From CAWIKY01 sp963836905 (GTDB lineage: Bacteria; Pseudomonadota; Alphaproteobacteria; Caulobacterales; Hyphomonadaceae), in the NCBI GenBank assembly GCA_963836905.1, contig CAWIKY010000006.1, forward strand, positions 1-64,000: a DNA stretch of 64,000 bases. The letters are read 5' to 3'. The translations under genes and the position numbers were made by a program. Below the pieces are notes generated by a model, which did no database searches, was not told where the DNA came from, and saw only the letters and a list, made by a program, of their open reading frames with translations. Every line of letters begins with the position of its first letter. The first letter of the stretch is position 1. Below are positions 43,867 to 52,804 of the stretch, in pieces.

Positions 43867-44875
43867 CGCCGCCCCCGTCTGCCAGCATGATTTCGCCCCG
43901 ATTGGCCAGATCCTTCGCCGCAAAGACCATTTCGGCCTGTGCCTGATCGACATCCTTCAGCCGGACCGGACCCATGGCCCGCATGTCGTCTTTCAGGAGC
44001 TTTGCAGCCCGTTCCGACATGTTGGAGAGGAAGAGGTCGCGCAGTTCATCCGACGCGCCTTTCAGCGCGAGGCCAAGCTTGTCCTTGTCGATCGCACGAA
44101 GCAGGGTCTGGATCCCGCCCGGGTCGAGTTTGGAAAGATCCTCGAAGACGAACATCAGGGCGCGGATCTTATCGGAGGACTCCCGGTCCCGCTCTTCCAG
44201 GCTCGACATGAACCGGCTTTCCGTCTGGCGATCAAAGGAGTTGAAAATTTCCGCCATCATCTCGTGGCTGTCGCGCTTGGAGGTGCGAGCCAAATTCGAC
44301 ATGAACTCGGACCTCAACGTCATCTCGATCTTGTCAAGAATTTCACGCTGAACTGGCTCCATTCGAAGCATGCGCTGAACGCATTCCAGGGCGAAATCCT
44401 CGGGCAGGGCCGAGAGCACCCGCGACGCGTGTTCGGTCTTGATCTTCGAAAGCACCACCGCGACCGTCTGCGGATACTCGTTCTTCAGATAGTTGGCGAG
44501 AACGACTTCGTTCACATTGCCGAGCTTGTCCCACATGGTGCGGCCGGCCGGGCCGCGGATCTCTTCCATCAGGGAAGCGACCTTGTCTTGGGGCAGGAAG
44601 TTCTGCAGCAGTTTGTGGGTCTGATCATACGAGCCCATCAGAACGCCCGAGCCCGACATGCTGTCGATGAATTCGGCGATCAGGGCCTCCACGATCTCGG
44701 CACTGACCGCACCGAGATTTGACATCGCATGGCTGATTTCACGGACTTCGTCGTCGGCAAGTTTTTCCCAGACAGGCGCCATGGTCTCACCGAGCGCCAT
44801 CAGGAGAATGGCAGCCCGTTCAACTCCGGCAATCCGGGTCAGATCACGTTTGGTGGCGGCTGAAACTTGGCTCAT
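43847..44875 (-). CDS. fliG: Flagellar motor switch protein FliG
   Basis: C-ring protein of 342 residues that links the MS ring to the stators. The N-domain (RIAGVERAAILLMALGE) binds FliF; the middle domain has the EHPQ-type motif region NEYPQTVAVVLSKI; the C-domain carries charged torque residues in LGLALKGASDELRDLFLSNMSERAAKLLKDDMRAMGPVRLKDVDQAQ. It overlaps fliF by 4 bases and fliH by 20, so fliF-fliG-fliH are tightly coupled. Confidence 0.96.
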   Translation of the reverse strand: MSQVSAATKRDLTRIAGVERAAILLMALGETMAPVWEKLADDEVREISHAMSNLGAVSAEIVEALIAEFIDSMSGSGVLMGSYDQTHKLLQNFLPQDKVASLMEEIRGPAGRTMWDKLGNVNEVVLANYLKNEYPQTVAVVLSKIKTEHASRVLSALPEDFALECVQRMLRMEPVQREILDKIEMTLRSEFMSNLARTSKRDSHEMMAEIFNSFDRQTESRFMSSLEERDRESSDKIRALMFVFEDLSKLDPGGIQTLLRAIDKDKLGLALKGASDELRDLFLSNMSERAAKLLKDDMRAMGPVRLKDVDQAQAEMVFAAKDLANRGEIMLADGGGDDELIY

Positions 44876-46581
44876 GCCGCGCTCGCTTCACGTTCGTTGA
44901 TCCAGGCACGCAGGATCGAAACAGATTCTTCAGGGTGTTCTTCGACCAGTCCGGCTATGCGTTTCATCGCGGAGGCTTTCACCTGACCGGAAACGTTTGC
45001 GACATCGACCCTGTCTTCCAGTTCCGACCGCTTCATCTTGATGGCTTCGCGCTCTTCGATCTCGATCTGCTGTTCACCTGTCAGCTTGCCGGTGGCGTCT
45101 GAAATGTTGACTGTCTTGCCGGTGCTTGACGTGCCGCTTGCTTGCCCGCCGGGGCTGACAAGCCCCGCGACCAGTGGACGAAGAACGAAGAAGATGACCG
45201 CAAGTCCGCCGATGAGCAGAACGAGAAGCTCGCCGCCGCGCATCAGGTCATTCCGCGAGAAATCGAAAAACGAGGCTTCGGCGAAGGGCTCCAGCGGCAT
45301 GTCGGGATCGGCAAACCGCATGTTGACGACCTCGATCTGGTCGCCGCGCTCGGGGCTGAAACCGACGGCGGAGCGCACCAGCGAAGTGATCTGCGCAAGT
45401 TCTTCTGCGCTGCGCGGCGCGTAGTTCACAGGGGCCACTTCGCCTTCGGCGGCAGGGACCCCTTCGCTGCGGGAATGATCGACCGCCACTGCGATGGAGA
45501 GCTGACGGACGGTCCCGCCTTCGATCACTTCAGTCTGGGTCGTTCGGGAAATCTCGTAGTTAACGGTTTCTTCCAGTCGTTCGGACTGGCTCGCATCGAC
45601 CGGCGCGGCGGTGCCGGGGGGCGCATCCGCTGCGGGCAGGTTCTGATCGACACTGACCGCATCGGCGCCGTCTGCAGAGCGTTCTGAATTTGTTTCCTCG
45701 ACAGTCTGGGTCGAGCGGACCACGCGGCTGTCGGGGTCGAAGGTCTCGGACTGGCGCGTGATCCGGTTGAAATCGATATCGGCGCTGACCTGCACCCGCG
45801 CATTGCCGCGCCCAACCAGCGGTTCGAGCTGGGCCAGTATCTTCTGCCGCATCTCTTCTTCGACAAGCGAACGGCGCTCGTCCGGTGAGACGCCGCCGAT
45901 TGCGCCGTTCTCGCCCGTACCCGAGGCCAGAAGCTGACCTTCGGCGTCCAGCAGTGTGACCATGTCCGGCTTCAGTTCCGGCACCGCGCCGGACGCCAGA
46001 TTTCGAATTGCGCGGATCTGGCCGGATGTCAGCGTACGGCCTACCACGTCGACAACGATCGAGGCGGTCGGTGCCCGGTCGTCACGCTCGAACAGACGCC
46101 GTTCCGGAAGCACCAGATGTACGCGTGCAGAACGGACGTTGGAAAGGGACGAGATCGTCCGCGCGAGTTCGCCTTCCAGCGCCCGCACCCGGTTGACGTT
46201 CTGGATGAACGTGGTTGCGCCCAGCGCATCCTGCTTGTCGAAAAGCTCGTAGCCGACCGAGCCACGGGTCGGCAGACCTTCGGCGGAAAGCATGAGCCGG
46301 GCATCCATGACCGCGTCGCGCTTGACGAACACCGACGAGCCATCTCCGCGCATGTCGTATTTGATATTTGCCGAATCGAGCCGTCCGGCGATCTCTGAAG
46401 CTTCGGTGACGTCGAGGCCGGAATACAAAAGTGCCATTTGCGGCGAAGCAGTCCGCAACATCATCGCTGCGAACACGCCGCCGACAAGCGCCGCCACGAC
46501 CAGACCCGCGATGATGCGGCCCTGACCGGCTTTCGCCAGTGTCGACATAAGTGTCGGAGAAGATGCTGCCTGATCTGCCAT
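44872..46581 (-). CDS. fliF: Flagellar MS-ring protein FliF
   Basis: Base of the flagellar rotor, 569 residues. An N-terminal span (about 22-42, IIAGLVVAALVGGVFAAMML) precedes ring-building motifs (ALLYSGLDVTEASEIAGRLD; ARVHLVLPERRLFERDDRAP) and a long periplasmic part. A second span lies near residue 445 (LLVLLIGGLAVIFFVLRPLV), followed by a cytoplasmic tail that binds FliG. It is the first gene of the fliF-fliG-fliH-fliN-flbD-flhA-flhF-flhG run. Confidence 0.96.
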   Translation of the reverse strand: MADQAASSPTLMSTLAKAGQGRIIAGLVVAALVGGVFAAMMLRTASPQMALLYSGLDVTEASEIAGRLDSANIKYDMRGDGSSVFVKRDAVMDARLMLSAEGLPTRGSVGYELFDKQDALGATTFIQNVNRVRALEGELARTISSLSNVRSARVHLVLPERRLFERDDRAPTASIVVDVVGRTLTSGQIRAIRNLASGAVPELKPDMVTLLDAEGQLLASGTGENGAIGGVSPDERRSLVEEEMRQKILAQLEPLVGRGNARVQVSADIDFNRITRQSETFDPDSRVVRSTQTVEETNSERSADGADAVSVDQNLPAADAPPGTAAPVDASQSERLEETVNYEISRTTQTEVIEGGTVRQLSIAVAVDHSRSEGVPAAEGEVAPVNYAPRSAEELAQITSLVRSAVGFSPERGDQIEVVNMRFADPDMPLEPFAEASFFDFSRNDLMRGGELLVLLIGGLAVIFFVLRPLVAGLVSPGGQASGTSSTGKTVNISDATGKLTGEQQIEIEEREAIKMKRSELEDRVDVANVSGQVKASAMKRIAGLVEEHPEESVSILRAWINEREASAA

Positions 46582-46685
46582 TCTTGCCCAGCCTTCGCCC
46601 GGAAAACGGGCCTGCTAGGCAGGATTTACCCACCTCACCGTAAATGAAGGGTTTAGAAATGGCGGTTCGACGGGAAACCGGAGCG

Positions 46686-47195
46686 CTAGTTGAGAAGAAC
46701 GATACCGGTGTTGAGATAGCCGGCAAAAAACACCCAGAACAGATAGGGTAGTTGCAGCATGGCCGCCGCTTTCGAATACCGGCCGAACGCGGACATCATC
46801 AGGGAGATCGCCACCAGCAGCGCCGCCAGGTCGATCAGCGCCCATTCGGGTCGGTGGAAAAAGAAAAACAGCCAGCTCCAGGCCAGATTGAGGGCAAGCT
46901 GCAGGAAGAAGACCGAAAACGCATAGGGCGCGCCGGAAATCGACCCGGCCCTGCGCAGAACCATATATCCGCTGACGGCCATGAGAAGATACAGCGTTGG
47001 CCAGACGATGGCGAAGGCAATGTCCGGCGGGTTGAAAGGTGGCTTGCGAAGCGCTGCGTACCAGGCATCGGTCGACCCTGCCGAGACCAGACCGGACAGG
47101 ATGAGCGGTACAGCGCACGCCAGGAGGATGACGAGGACCGATGCAAGTCCCGCAGACATGCGTTCCGGTTCTGCAGTATCTGTCGTTACGGTCAT
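46686..47195 (-). CDS. tspO: TspO/MBR family protein
   Basis: Five-span membrane protein of 169 residues. WYAALRKPPFNPPDIAFAIVWPTLYLLMAVSGY contains the family's WYxxLxKPxxxPP motif, and ALNLAWSWLFFFFHRPEWALID is the second signature. Members bind porphyrins and cholesterol-like ligands and influence tetrapyrrole levels. It lies next to hemF, transcribed in the same direction, which supports a tetrapyrrole link. Confidence 0.93.
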   Translation of the reverse strand: MTVTTDTAEPERMSAGLASVLVILLACAVPLILSGLVSAGSTDAWYAALRKPPFNPPDIAFAIVWPTLYLLMAVSGYMVLRRAGSISGAPYAFSVFFLQLALNLAWSWLFFFFHRPEWALIDLAALLVAISLMMSAFGRYSKAAAMLQLPYLFWVFFAGYLNTGIVLLN

Positions 47196-47272
47196 CGGTG
47201 GCTATTCACGTCCTCAAGGATCGCTACACTGACAGGTGACGTAGGGTTTCACCAGATGCAGGTGCACAGTTT

Positions 47273-48166
47273 TTATGGCCATTTCACCACGGGCGGCATG
47301 GACGAGAGAATGGACGCGACGTTCCCGCCCGTTTTCAGCCCGAATGTGGTGCCACGGTCGTAGAGCAGATTGAACTCCACGTACCGACCGCGACGCACCA
47401 ACTGCTCTTCGCGTTCTTCCGGCGACCAGCCTTGCATCATGCGACGCTCCACGATCTCCGGGTAGATGTTCACAAACGCGCGACCGACATCGCGGGTGAA
47501 GGTGAAATCGGCTTCCCAGTCGCCTGTATCATGGCGATCGTAGAAAATGCCGCCTGTCCCACGTGGCTCGTCGCGGTGCGCCAGATGGAAATACCGGTCG
47601 CACTGGTCACGAAAATCCGGGTAATAGGATGGATCGTGCGCATCGCACGCCGCTTTCATTGCGCTGTGAAAGGCCAGCGTATCCGGGGCGTCGTCCAGCC
47701 TCTGATCGTCCAGCAGCGGCGTGAGATCTGCACCGCCACCGAACCAGGACTTCGATGTGACGATCATGCGCGTATTCATGTGTACGGCGGGAACGCGCGG
47801 ATTGCGCGGATGGGCAATCAGCGAAATCCCGCTGGCCCAGAACCGTCCCCCCGCCTCGACTGCGCCGGGGATCTGACCGGCAAAGTCCTCCGGGAAAGGT
47901 GCCATGGACAGTTGACGTGTGTACACCAGCCTTTTCGAACAGACGTCCGCGCAACATGCCCATCAGGCCCACCGCCCTGATCTTCGCCGTTCGGGTCCGG
48001 GCGGACGCTTCCACTCGGTCAGTTCGGCTCTGCCCGGTGCCCCTTTGTAGATCGGTGCGCCTGCCGCAATTTCGAGCGCCTCGAAGCGCGCCAGAATGGT
48101 CTGTTGCAAGCTCTGAAACCAGCTTTCGGCAGCGGATTTGCGTGTGTCCAGGTCTGTGTTCGGCAT
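47273..48166 (-). CDS. hemF: Oxygen-dependent coproporphyrinogen III oxidase, several frameshifts
   Basis: Converts coproporphyrinogen III to protoporphyrinogen IX using O2. The start reads MPNTDLDTRKSAAESWFQSLQQTI; the body contains HMNTRMIVTSKSWFGGGADLTPLL and FNLLYDRGTTFGLKTGGNVASILSSMPPVVKWP, the signature end. Three frame changes lie in 47885-48010: near 48000 (after EWKRPPGP), near 47968 (before LMGMLRGRLFEKAGVHTSTVHG), and near 47890 (before FPEDFAGQIPGAVEAGG). Every intervening piece matches the family and the total length is a multiple of three (298 codons), so sequence errors are more likely than decay. Confidence 0.88.
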
Positions 48167-48268
48167 GTTGTTCGCTCTCTGCGGAGTGTTCGCACTTTCC
48201 CTGCCAGTATGCGGGCCGGTTTGGCAAACCCTCTGATAATTCGTCGCAATCAGTAACCGGCTGCGTCT

Positions 48269-48282
48269 TTGACTTGTGTCAA
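48269..48282. promoter_or_regulatory. Crp/Fnr-type operator between hemF and the 48331 gene
   Basis: TTGACTTGTGTCAA is a perfect TTGAC-N4-GTCAA palindrome of the Fnr/FixK/Dnr class. It is 103 bases from the hemF start and 49 from the start of the divergent secreted-protein gene, a good distance for oxygen- or NO-responsive control of either. Confidence 0.6.
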
Positions 48283-48330
48283 AGGCAAATTTGTTTCTCT
48301 ATCAAGCACCATTGGTTTGGGGGAACACAC

Positions 48331-48654
48331 ATGATCAGATTTGCAGTTTTGACGGGCGCTGCCCTTGCGTTGTCCCTGAGTGCTTCGGCAGAGGATCTCG
48401 CTTTCGATATCATCAACCTGACGAGTTATGACATTGTCGAGTTTCAGGTATCCGATCCGTCGGACGATTACTGGAGCGACAACCTCATGCCGCGCGGCTA
48501 TGTGCTGCCCTCGGGCAACTACACGACCGTCTATATCGGCGACGGCGAGGATTTTTGCGAATACGACATCAAGGCTGTCTTCGACGACGGCGACGAAATT
48601 GTCGAATATGACTCAAACCTCTGCGATCTTGGCGAATGGACCTTCACCGACTGA
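48331..48654 (+). CDS. Small secreted protein of unknown function
   Basis: Protein of 107 residues with signal peptide MIRFAVLTGAALALSLSASA. The mature part is about 87 residues, very acidic, and contains IINLTSYDIVEFQVSDPSDDYW, LPSGNYTTVYIGDGEDFCEYDIKAVFDDGDEI and NLCDLGEWTF. Its two Cys (FCEYD and NLCDL) could form a disulfide. Similar small periplasmic proteins occur widely in alphaproteobacteria without a known role. A GGGGGA-like site precedes the ATG, and an Fnr-type box lies 49 bases upstream. Confidence 0.8.
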   Translation: MIRFAVLTGAALALSLSASAEDLAFDIINLTSYDIVEFQVSDPSDDYWSDNLMPRGYVLPSGNYTTVYIGDGEDFCEYDIKAVFDDGDEIVEYDSNLCDLGEWTFTD

Positions 48655-48829
48655 CTCCGGTAAATTGCGCGCCCCTCTCTGCCTCTGGATAGAGAGGGAC
48701 CGCTATCCGGAAACCTGCCTTATGAGCCGACCGTGAACCTTCTGGTTCGGCCCACCTTCCACGTCGGCTGATCAAGTTACCGAATATTGCGGTGGTATGG
48801 AGGGCGAGGAGCCACCGTTCAGTCAGGTG

Positions 48830-49285
48830 TCAGGGCAGCCGTCCGGTCTGGCGCAGGGCCTCGAAGAGGGCAATGCCCGCACTCATTGCGACATTGAGAG
48901 ACCGGGCCCCCTTCGTCATGGGAATCAGGACAGCCTCGTCGCAGGCCTGGCGGACAGTTTCCGGAACGCCCGCGCTTTCCTGTCCGAACAGCAGGCAGTC
49001 ATCCTCTTGAAAGGAAAAGTCCTGAACGTCAGTGCATGCGGATGTGCTGAACAGGATCAGCCTGCGCGGTCGGGTGCGGACGTCGCGCAGGAAGCCGTCC
49101 CAGTCATCATGCGCCGTAACATCCGCCAGCGTGCCGTAATCCATTGCTGCCCGCGCCAGGGCCTTGGCGGTCAGCGCGAACCCGCAGGGCTGGATGATAT
49201 CCACCGGCGTCGCGAAGCAGGCTCCAAGCCGGATGGCTGCGCCCAGATTTTGTGGAATGTCCGGTTGATAAAACCCAAGCCTCAT
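48830..49285 (-). CDS. trmL: tRNA (cytidine(34)-2'-O)-methyltransferase
   Basis: SPOUT-class methyltransferase of 151 residues. MRLGFYQPDIPQNLGAAIRLGACF is the N-terminal signature; LLFGQESAGVPE and LIPMTKGARSLNVAMSAGIALFEALRQ build the SAM-binding trefoil knot. It modifies the wobble base of tRNA-Leu isoacceptors. An in-frame upstream start at 49345 is rejected because it adds a non-family leader. Confidence 0.94.
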   Translation of the reverse strand: MRLGFYQPDIPQNLGAAIRLGACFATPVDIIQPCGFALTAKALARAAMDYGTLADVTAHDDWDGFLRDVRTRPRRLILFSTSACTDVQDFSFQEDDCLLFGQESAGVPETVRQACDEAVLIPMTKGARSLNVAMSAGIALFEALRQTGRLP

Positions 49286-49582
49286 AGTCTCGCCTCCGCC
49301 AGGACATGCAGAAAGGCCGAACCGATCCTTTCCGGCAAGGTCCATCTCGTACGCGCCGTCTTTCGGGCGTCTCCACGTTCACCGGCTGGTTTGCGGAAGG
49401 CCGCAGCCAGTTCTGTGATGCAAGCGGTTTGTGACCAGCCCATCGCAAGGCATGCTTGGAGGCCAGAACAATGCCGCCTGCGCAAGGAGCCATCTTCAAC
49501 TGCGTGGTTGATAGATACCGCGCTGCGCGCTATCGCCTTCCAGAATTGATGTACGAAGGCTGACGCGACCTTGCGCCGCAAA

Positions 49583-49599
49583 GTTTTTGTCGCAAAAAC
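49583..49599. promoter_or_regulatory. Inverted repeat upstream of petA
   Basis: GTTTTTG-TCG-CAAAAAC, a perfect 7-bp inverted repeat, lies 36 bases before the petA start, in the 349-base gene-free stretch 49286-49634. It could be an operator for the petABC operon or a promoter-proximal hairpin. I see nothing else recognisable in that stretch. Confidence 0.4.
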
Positions 49600-49634
49600 G
49601 TTTATGTTGAAGATCGAAAGTTGATCCTGCTTTC

Positions 49635-50213
49635 ATGGGAAGTTCCGATTTGACCGACAATACCGCACCTGAGTCCGTCGACGAAGAGCGACGCGATTTC
49701 ATTCATATCGCTGCTGGCGCTGCTGCTGCCGGCGGAGGACTGGCACTTGTCTGGCCATTCGTGGCGCAGATGCTTCCGGCGCGCGATACCCGTGCCGCCT
49801 CCAGCCTTGAAGTCGACGTCTCGAAAGTGGCGTTGGGCGGAGAGATCCGGGTCCTGATCGGTGGCAAGCCGTTCTTTATTCGCCATCGCACGGAAGCCGA
49901 GATCGCAGAGGCCCGCGCGGTCAACGTCGACAAGCTGCCGGACCCGGCAACCGACGAATCCCGTCTCGTTCCGCTTGAGGACGGTACCTACAAGCCGGAC
50001 ATGCTCGTGGTATCGGGGTCCTGCACCCATCTTGGTTGCGTGCCCGTCGGGCCCGGAAATAATACCGGCGATTATGGCGGCTGGTACTGCCCCTGCCATG
50101 GCTCGCATTACGACACCTCCGGCCGTATCCGGAAGGGTCCTGCGCCGACCAATCTGCCGATTCCGAAATACGTCTACAGCGCCGATGGCAACAAGGTTAC
50201 CATCTCGATCTAA
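49635..50213 (+). CDS. petA: Ubiquinol-cytochrome c reductase iron-sulfur subunit (Rieske)
   Basis: 192 residues. The twin-arginine-type start ERRDFIHIAAGAAAAGGGLALVWPFV is both signal and membrane anchor. The 2Fe-2S cluster is held by SCTHLGCVP and WYCPCHGSHYD (two Cys, two His, plus the disulfide pair). It passes electrons from quinol at the Qo site to cytochrome c1. First gene of petABC, with petB 27 bases downstream. Confidence 0.97.
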   Translation: MGSSDLTDNTAPESVDEERRDFIHIAAGAAAAGGGLALVWPFVAQMLPARDTRAASSLEVDVSKVALGGEIRVLIGGKPFFIRHRTEAEIAEARAVNVDKLPDPATDESRLVPLEDGTYKPDMLVVSGSCTHLGCVPVGPGNNTGDYGGWYCPCHGSHYDTSGRIRKGPAPTNLPIPKYVYSADGNKVTISI

Positions 50214-50240
50214 TCACCAGAGAAAGCGGATCGCCTCATC

Positions 50241-51737
50241 ATGAGCGGACATGCCTCGACATACGAACCCAAGACCGGCTTCACCAAATGGCTGGACACC
50301 CGCCTTCCGGTGGTGCGCCTTGCCTATGACAGCTTCGTGGACTTCCCGACGCCGAAGAACCTGAACTACTGGTACACGTTTGGCGGGATCCTCTCGATCT
50401 GCCTCGTCACCCAGATCGTCACCGGCATCGTTCTGGCCATGCATTACGTGCCGCATGTCGATTATGCCTTCGCCTCTGTCGAGCGCATCATGCGCGACGT
50501 CGAATATGGCTGGTTGATTCGCTACATCCACTCCAACGGCGCGTCGATGTTCTTCCTTGCGGTCTACATCCACATGTTCCGCGGCCTCTATTACGGCTCA
50601 TACAAGGCCCCGCGCGAGGTCCTCTGGATTCTCGGTGTGGTTATCTACCTGCTGATGATGGCGACCGCCTTCATGGGCTACGTGCTTCCATGGGGACAGA
50701 TGTCTCTGCACGGTGCGGCCGTCATCACATCGCTTATTGGTGCCATTCCGCTTGTCGGCGAGAGCATCCAGATCTGGCTGCAGGGCGCGCCGAGCGTCGG
50801 GAACGAAACGCTGAACCGCTTCTTCTCCCTGCATTACCTCCTGCCGTTCATGACGGCGGGTGTGGTTATCCTCCACATCTGGGCGCTGCACGTTCCGGGC
50901 AACAACAACCCGACCGGCGTGGACGTGAAGAACGTCAAGCAGGATACCGTACCCTTCCACCCGTATTATACGGTCAAGGACGGCTTCGCGATCGTTGTCT
51001 TCCTCCTGATCTTTGCCGGTTTCGTCTTCTATGCGCCGAACGTTCTTGGCCATGCTGACAACTATATCCAGGGCGACCCGCTGAAAACGCCGCCGCATAT
51101 CGTGCCGGAATGGTATCTGTTGCCCTTCTACGCGATCCTGCGGGCGATCACCTTCGACATCGGCCCCATCTCGGCCAAGCTCGGCGGCGTCATCGCCATG
51201 TTCTCGGCGATTGCCGTCCTGTTCGTGCTCCCTTGGCTGGATACCTCCAAGGTACGTTCGTTGCGCTACCGCCCGCTGGCGAAGCAGTTCTTCATCGGCT
51301 TTGTCGTCGTGGCGATCGGTCTTGGGATTTGCGGTGCACGCAATCCGGACGACCTGGTCTTCAAGACCGGCTCGGACAAGTTGCTGGTCAACTTCGACCC
51401 GGATTCAGCGCCCCGTATGGCAACCTTCCTGTCCGAGAACGGCATGAATGAAGCTGTCTTCGAGGAATATGAGGAGGCGCAGAGCTTCATGGCCATGGCT
51501 CCGGCAGGCTACGCGCCAACGCTGACGGTCCAGAAATCAGGCTTCAAGTTCCTTTGGCTGACGCAGATCCTGACCCTGCTCTACTTTGCCTATTTCCTCG
51601 TGATCCTGCCTGTGCTTGGTATTGTCGAACGCCCGAAAGGTGAACCGGAGACGATTGCCAAGGCCATCCGCGATCCGAAACGTACCTCAACCTTCAAGCC
51701 CGGTGGCGCTTCGGCGGCCACGGCTCCTGCAGAATAG
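50241..51737 (+). CDS. petB: Cytochrome b of the bc1 complex, with an extra loop
   Basis: 498 residues, longer than the usual 420-440. Haem-ligand histidines are in IRYIHSNGASMFFLAVYIHMFRGLYYGSY and LHYLLPFMTAGVVILHIWALH; the Qo motif is PEWYLLPFYAILRA. Between the seventh and eighth membrane spans, after GICGARNPDD and before WLTQILTLLYFAYFLVILP, there is an insertion of about 60 residues (51330-51550) rich in acidic residues (NEAVFEEYEEAQSFMAMAP). Topology places it on the periplasmic side. A Ser/Thr/Ala/Pro-rich tail ends the protein. Confidence 0.96.
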   Translation: MSGHASTYEPKTGFTKWLDTRLPVVRLAYDSFVDFPTPKNLNYWYTFGGILSICLVTQIVTGIVLAMHYVPHVDYAFASVERIMRDVEYGWLIRYIHSNGASMFFLAVYIHMFRGLYYGSYKAPREVLWILGVVIYLLMMATAFMGYVLPWGQMSLHGAAVITSLIGAIPLVGESIQIWLQGAPSVGNETLNRFFSLHYLLPFMTAGVVILHIWALHVPGNNNPTGVDVKNVKQDTVPFHPYYTVKDGFAIVVFLLIFAGFVFYAPNVLGHADNYIQGDPLKTPPHIVPEWYLLPFYAILRAITFDIGPISAKLGGVIAMFSAIAVLFVLPWLDTSKVRSLRYRPLAKQFFIGFVVVAIGLGICGARNPDDLVFKTGSDKLLVNFDPDSAPRMATFLSENGMNEAVFEEYEEAQSFMAMAPAGYAPTLTVQKSGFKFLWLTQILTLLYFAYFLVILPVLGIVERPKGEPETIAKAIRDPKRTSTFKPGGASAATAPAE

Positions 51738-51749
51738 GGCTGTCAAACC

Positions 51750-52673
51750 GTGTCACTGATCAAAACCCTTCTCGTTGTATGCGCCACGGCTATGGTGGTG
51801 CTTCCGGCGGCCCATGCGGCCGGTGGAAAGGCGAAATCGCTGGAGAAACCGGCCTCCGAGCCGCTTCCCGACTGGAGTTTTAAAGGTCCGTTCGGTCGCT
51901 TCGATGACGCGTCGGTGCAGCGTGGCTGGCAGGTGTATCTTGAGGTCTGCTCAGCCTGTCACGGCCTGGAACTGATGTCCTACCGTAACCTCGCAGAGGC
52001 GGGCGGACCGTTCTATGACTACGAGAACCCCGACGACGCGCTTGCGTTGGTGAAGGCGTTCGCCGCCCAGTACACGGCGAACGATCTCGACGAGATCGGT
52101 GAAGTCATCCAGCGTCCAGCCCTTCTAACCGATCCGATCGCAAGCCCGTATCCTAACAGTCAGGCAGCACGCGCGGCCAATGGCGGTGCCTTGCCACCGG
52201 ATATGTCTGTTATTTCCAAAGCGCGCGTTGGCGGTCCCGACTATATCTACCGCTTGCTTACCGGCTATCCGGATGCCGAGGAAATCGTTGATGAGCAACT
52301 CGTCATGCACGGCGATGAAGCCTATGGCGAAGAGGTTCACGGCGTCCTCGCCCAGCCGGTCGGGCTCTATTACAACCCCTATTATGCGGGCGATACGCTC
52401 GGAAACTGGACGGGCGACCCGCGTCATGCACCGCCCGGCGGATTCCTCGCAATGCCTCCGCAACTCACCGATGGCCGGGTAACCTATCTCGACGGGACCG
52501 AAGCAACCAAAGAGCAAATGGCAGAGGATGTCGCGCATTTCCTAGCCTGGGCATCCGAGCCCAAAAGCAACAACCGCAAATCGCTCGGATTTGCAGTAAT
52601 GGTCTACCTGTCCTTCCTCGCACTGCTGCTCTATTTCTCGTATCGTCAGATCTGGCGCAACGTGGAGCATTAG
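51750..52673 (+). CDS. petC: Cytochrome c1 of the bc1 complex
   Basis: 307 residues with signal peptide LLVVCATAMVVLPAAHAAG. The haem is attached at VCSACHGLEL (CxxCH); the axial Met is in FLAMPPQLTDGRV; a C-terminal span FAVMVYLSFLALLLYFSY anchors it. The start is GTG at 51750, 12 bases after petB. It hands electrons from the Rieske protein to a soluble or membrane cytochrome c. Confidence 0.97.
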   Translation: MSLIKTLLVVCATAMVVLPAAHAAGGKAKSLEKPASEPLPDWSFKGPFGRFDDASVQRGWQVYLEVCSACHGLELMSYRNLAEAGGPFYDYENPDDALALVKAFAAQYTANDLDEIGEVIQRPALLTDPIASPYPNSQAARAANGGALPPDMSVISKARVGGPDYIYRLLTGYPDAEEIVDEQLVMHGDEAYGEEVHGVLAQPVGLYYNPYYAGDTLGNWTGDPRHAPPGGFLAMPPQLTDGRVTYLDGTEATKEQMAEDVAHFLAWASEPKSNNRKSLGFAVMVYLSFLALLLYFSYRQIWRNVEH

Positions 52674-52708
52674 GGAAACGGGCAGCAACCGTTTTCAAAA
52701 CCAAAGCG

Positions 52709-52738
52709 AAAGGCCGCCTGCAGGCGGTCTTTCTTGTT
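52709..52738 (+). terminator. Rho-independent terminator after petC
   Basis: 10-bp stem AAAGGCCGCC/GGCGGTCTTT (one G-T pair) with a TGCA loop, followed by CTTGTT. It closes the petABC operon 35 bases after the stop. Confidence 0.85.
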
Positions 52739-52804
52739 CCAGGCTTCGTTGTTGCGCTTTCAACGCCAATCCGGGGCAACGACATCGAGAGAATGAGGCT
52801 TGAA

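Noticed and set aside
46640..46665. CtrA-like site (TAAA...TTTA) upstream of fliF
   Set aside because: GTAAATGAAGGGTTTAG has neither full TTAA half-site nor the right spacing, so the match is too weak to call even though CtrA control of fliF is known in Caulobacter.
49107..49499. Minus-strand frame upstream of trmL as an extra gene
   Set aside because: Overlaps trmL in another frame, shows no family motif, and has no ribosome binding site.
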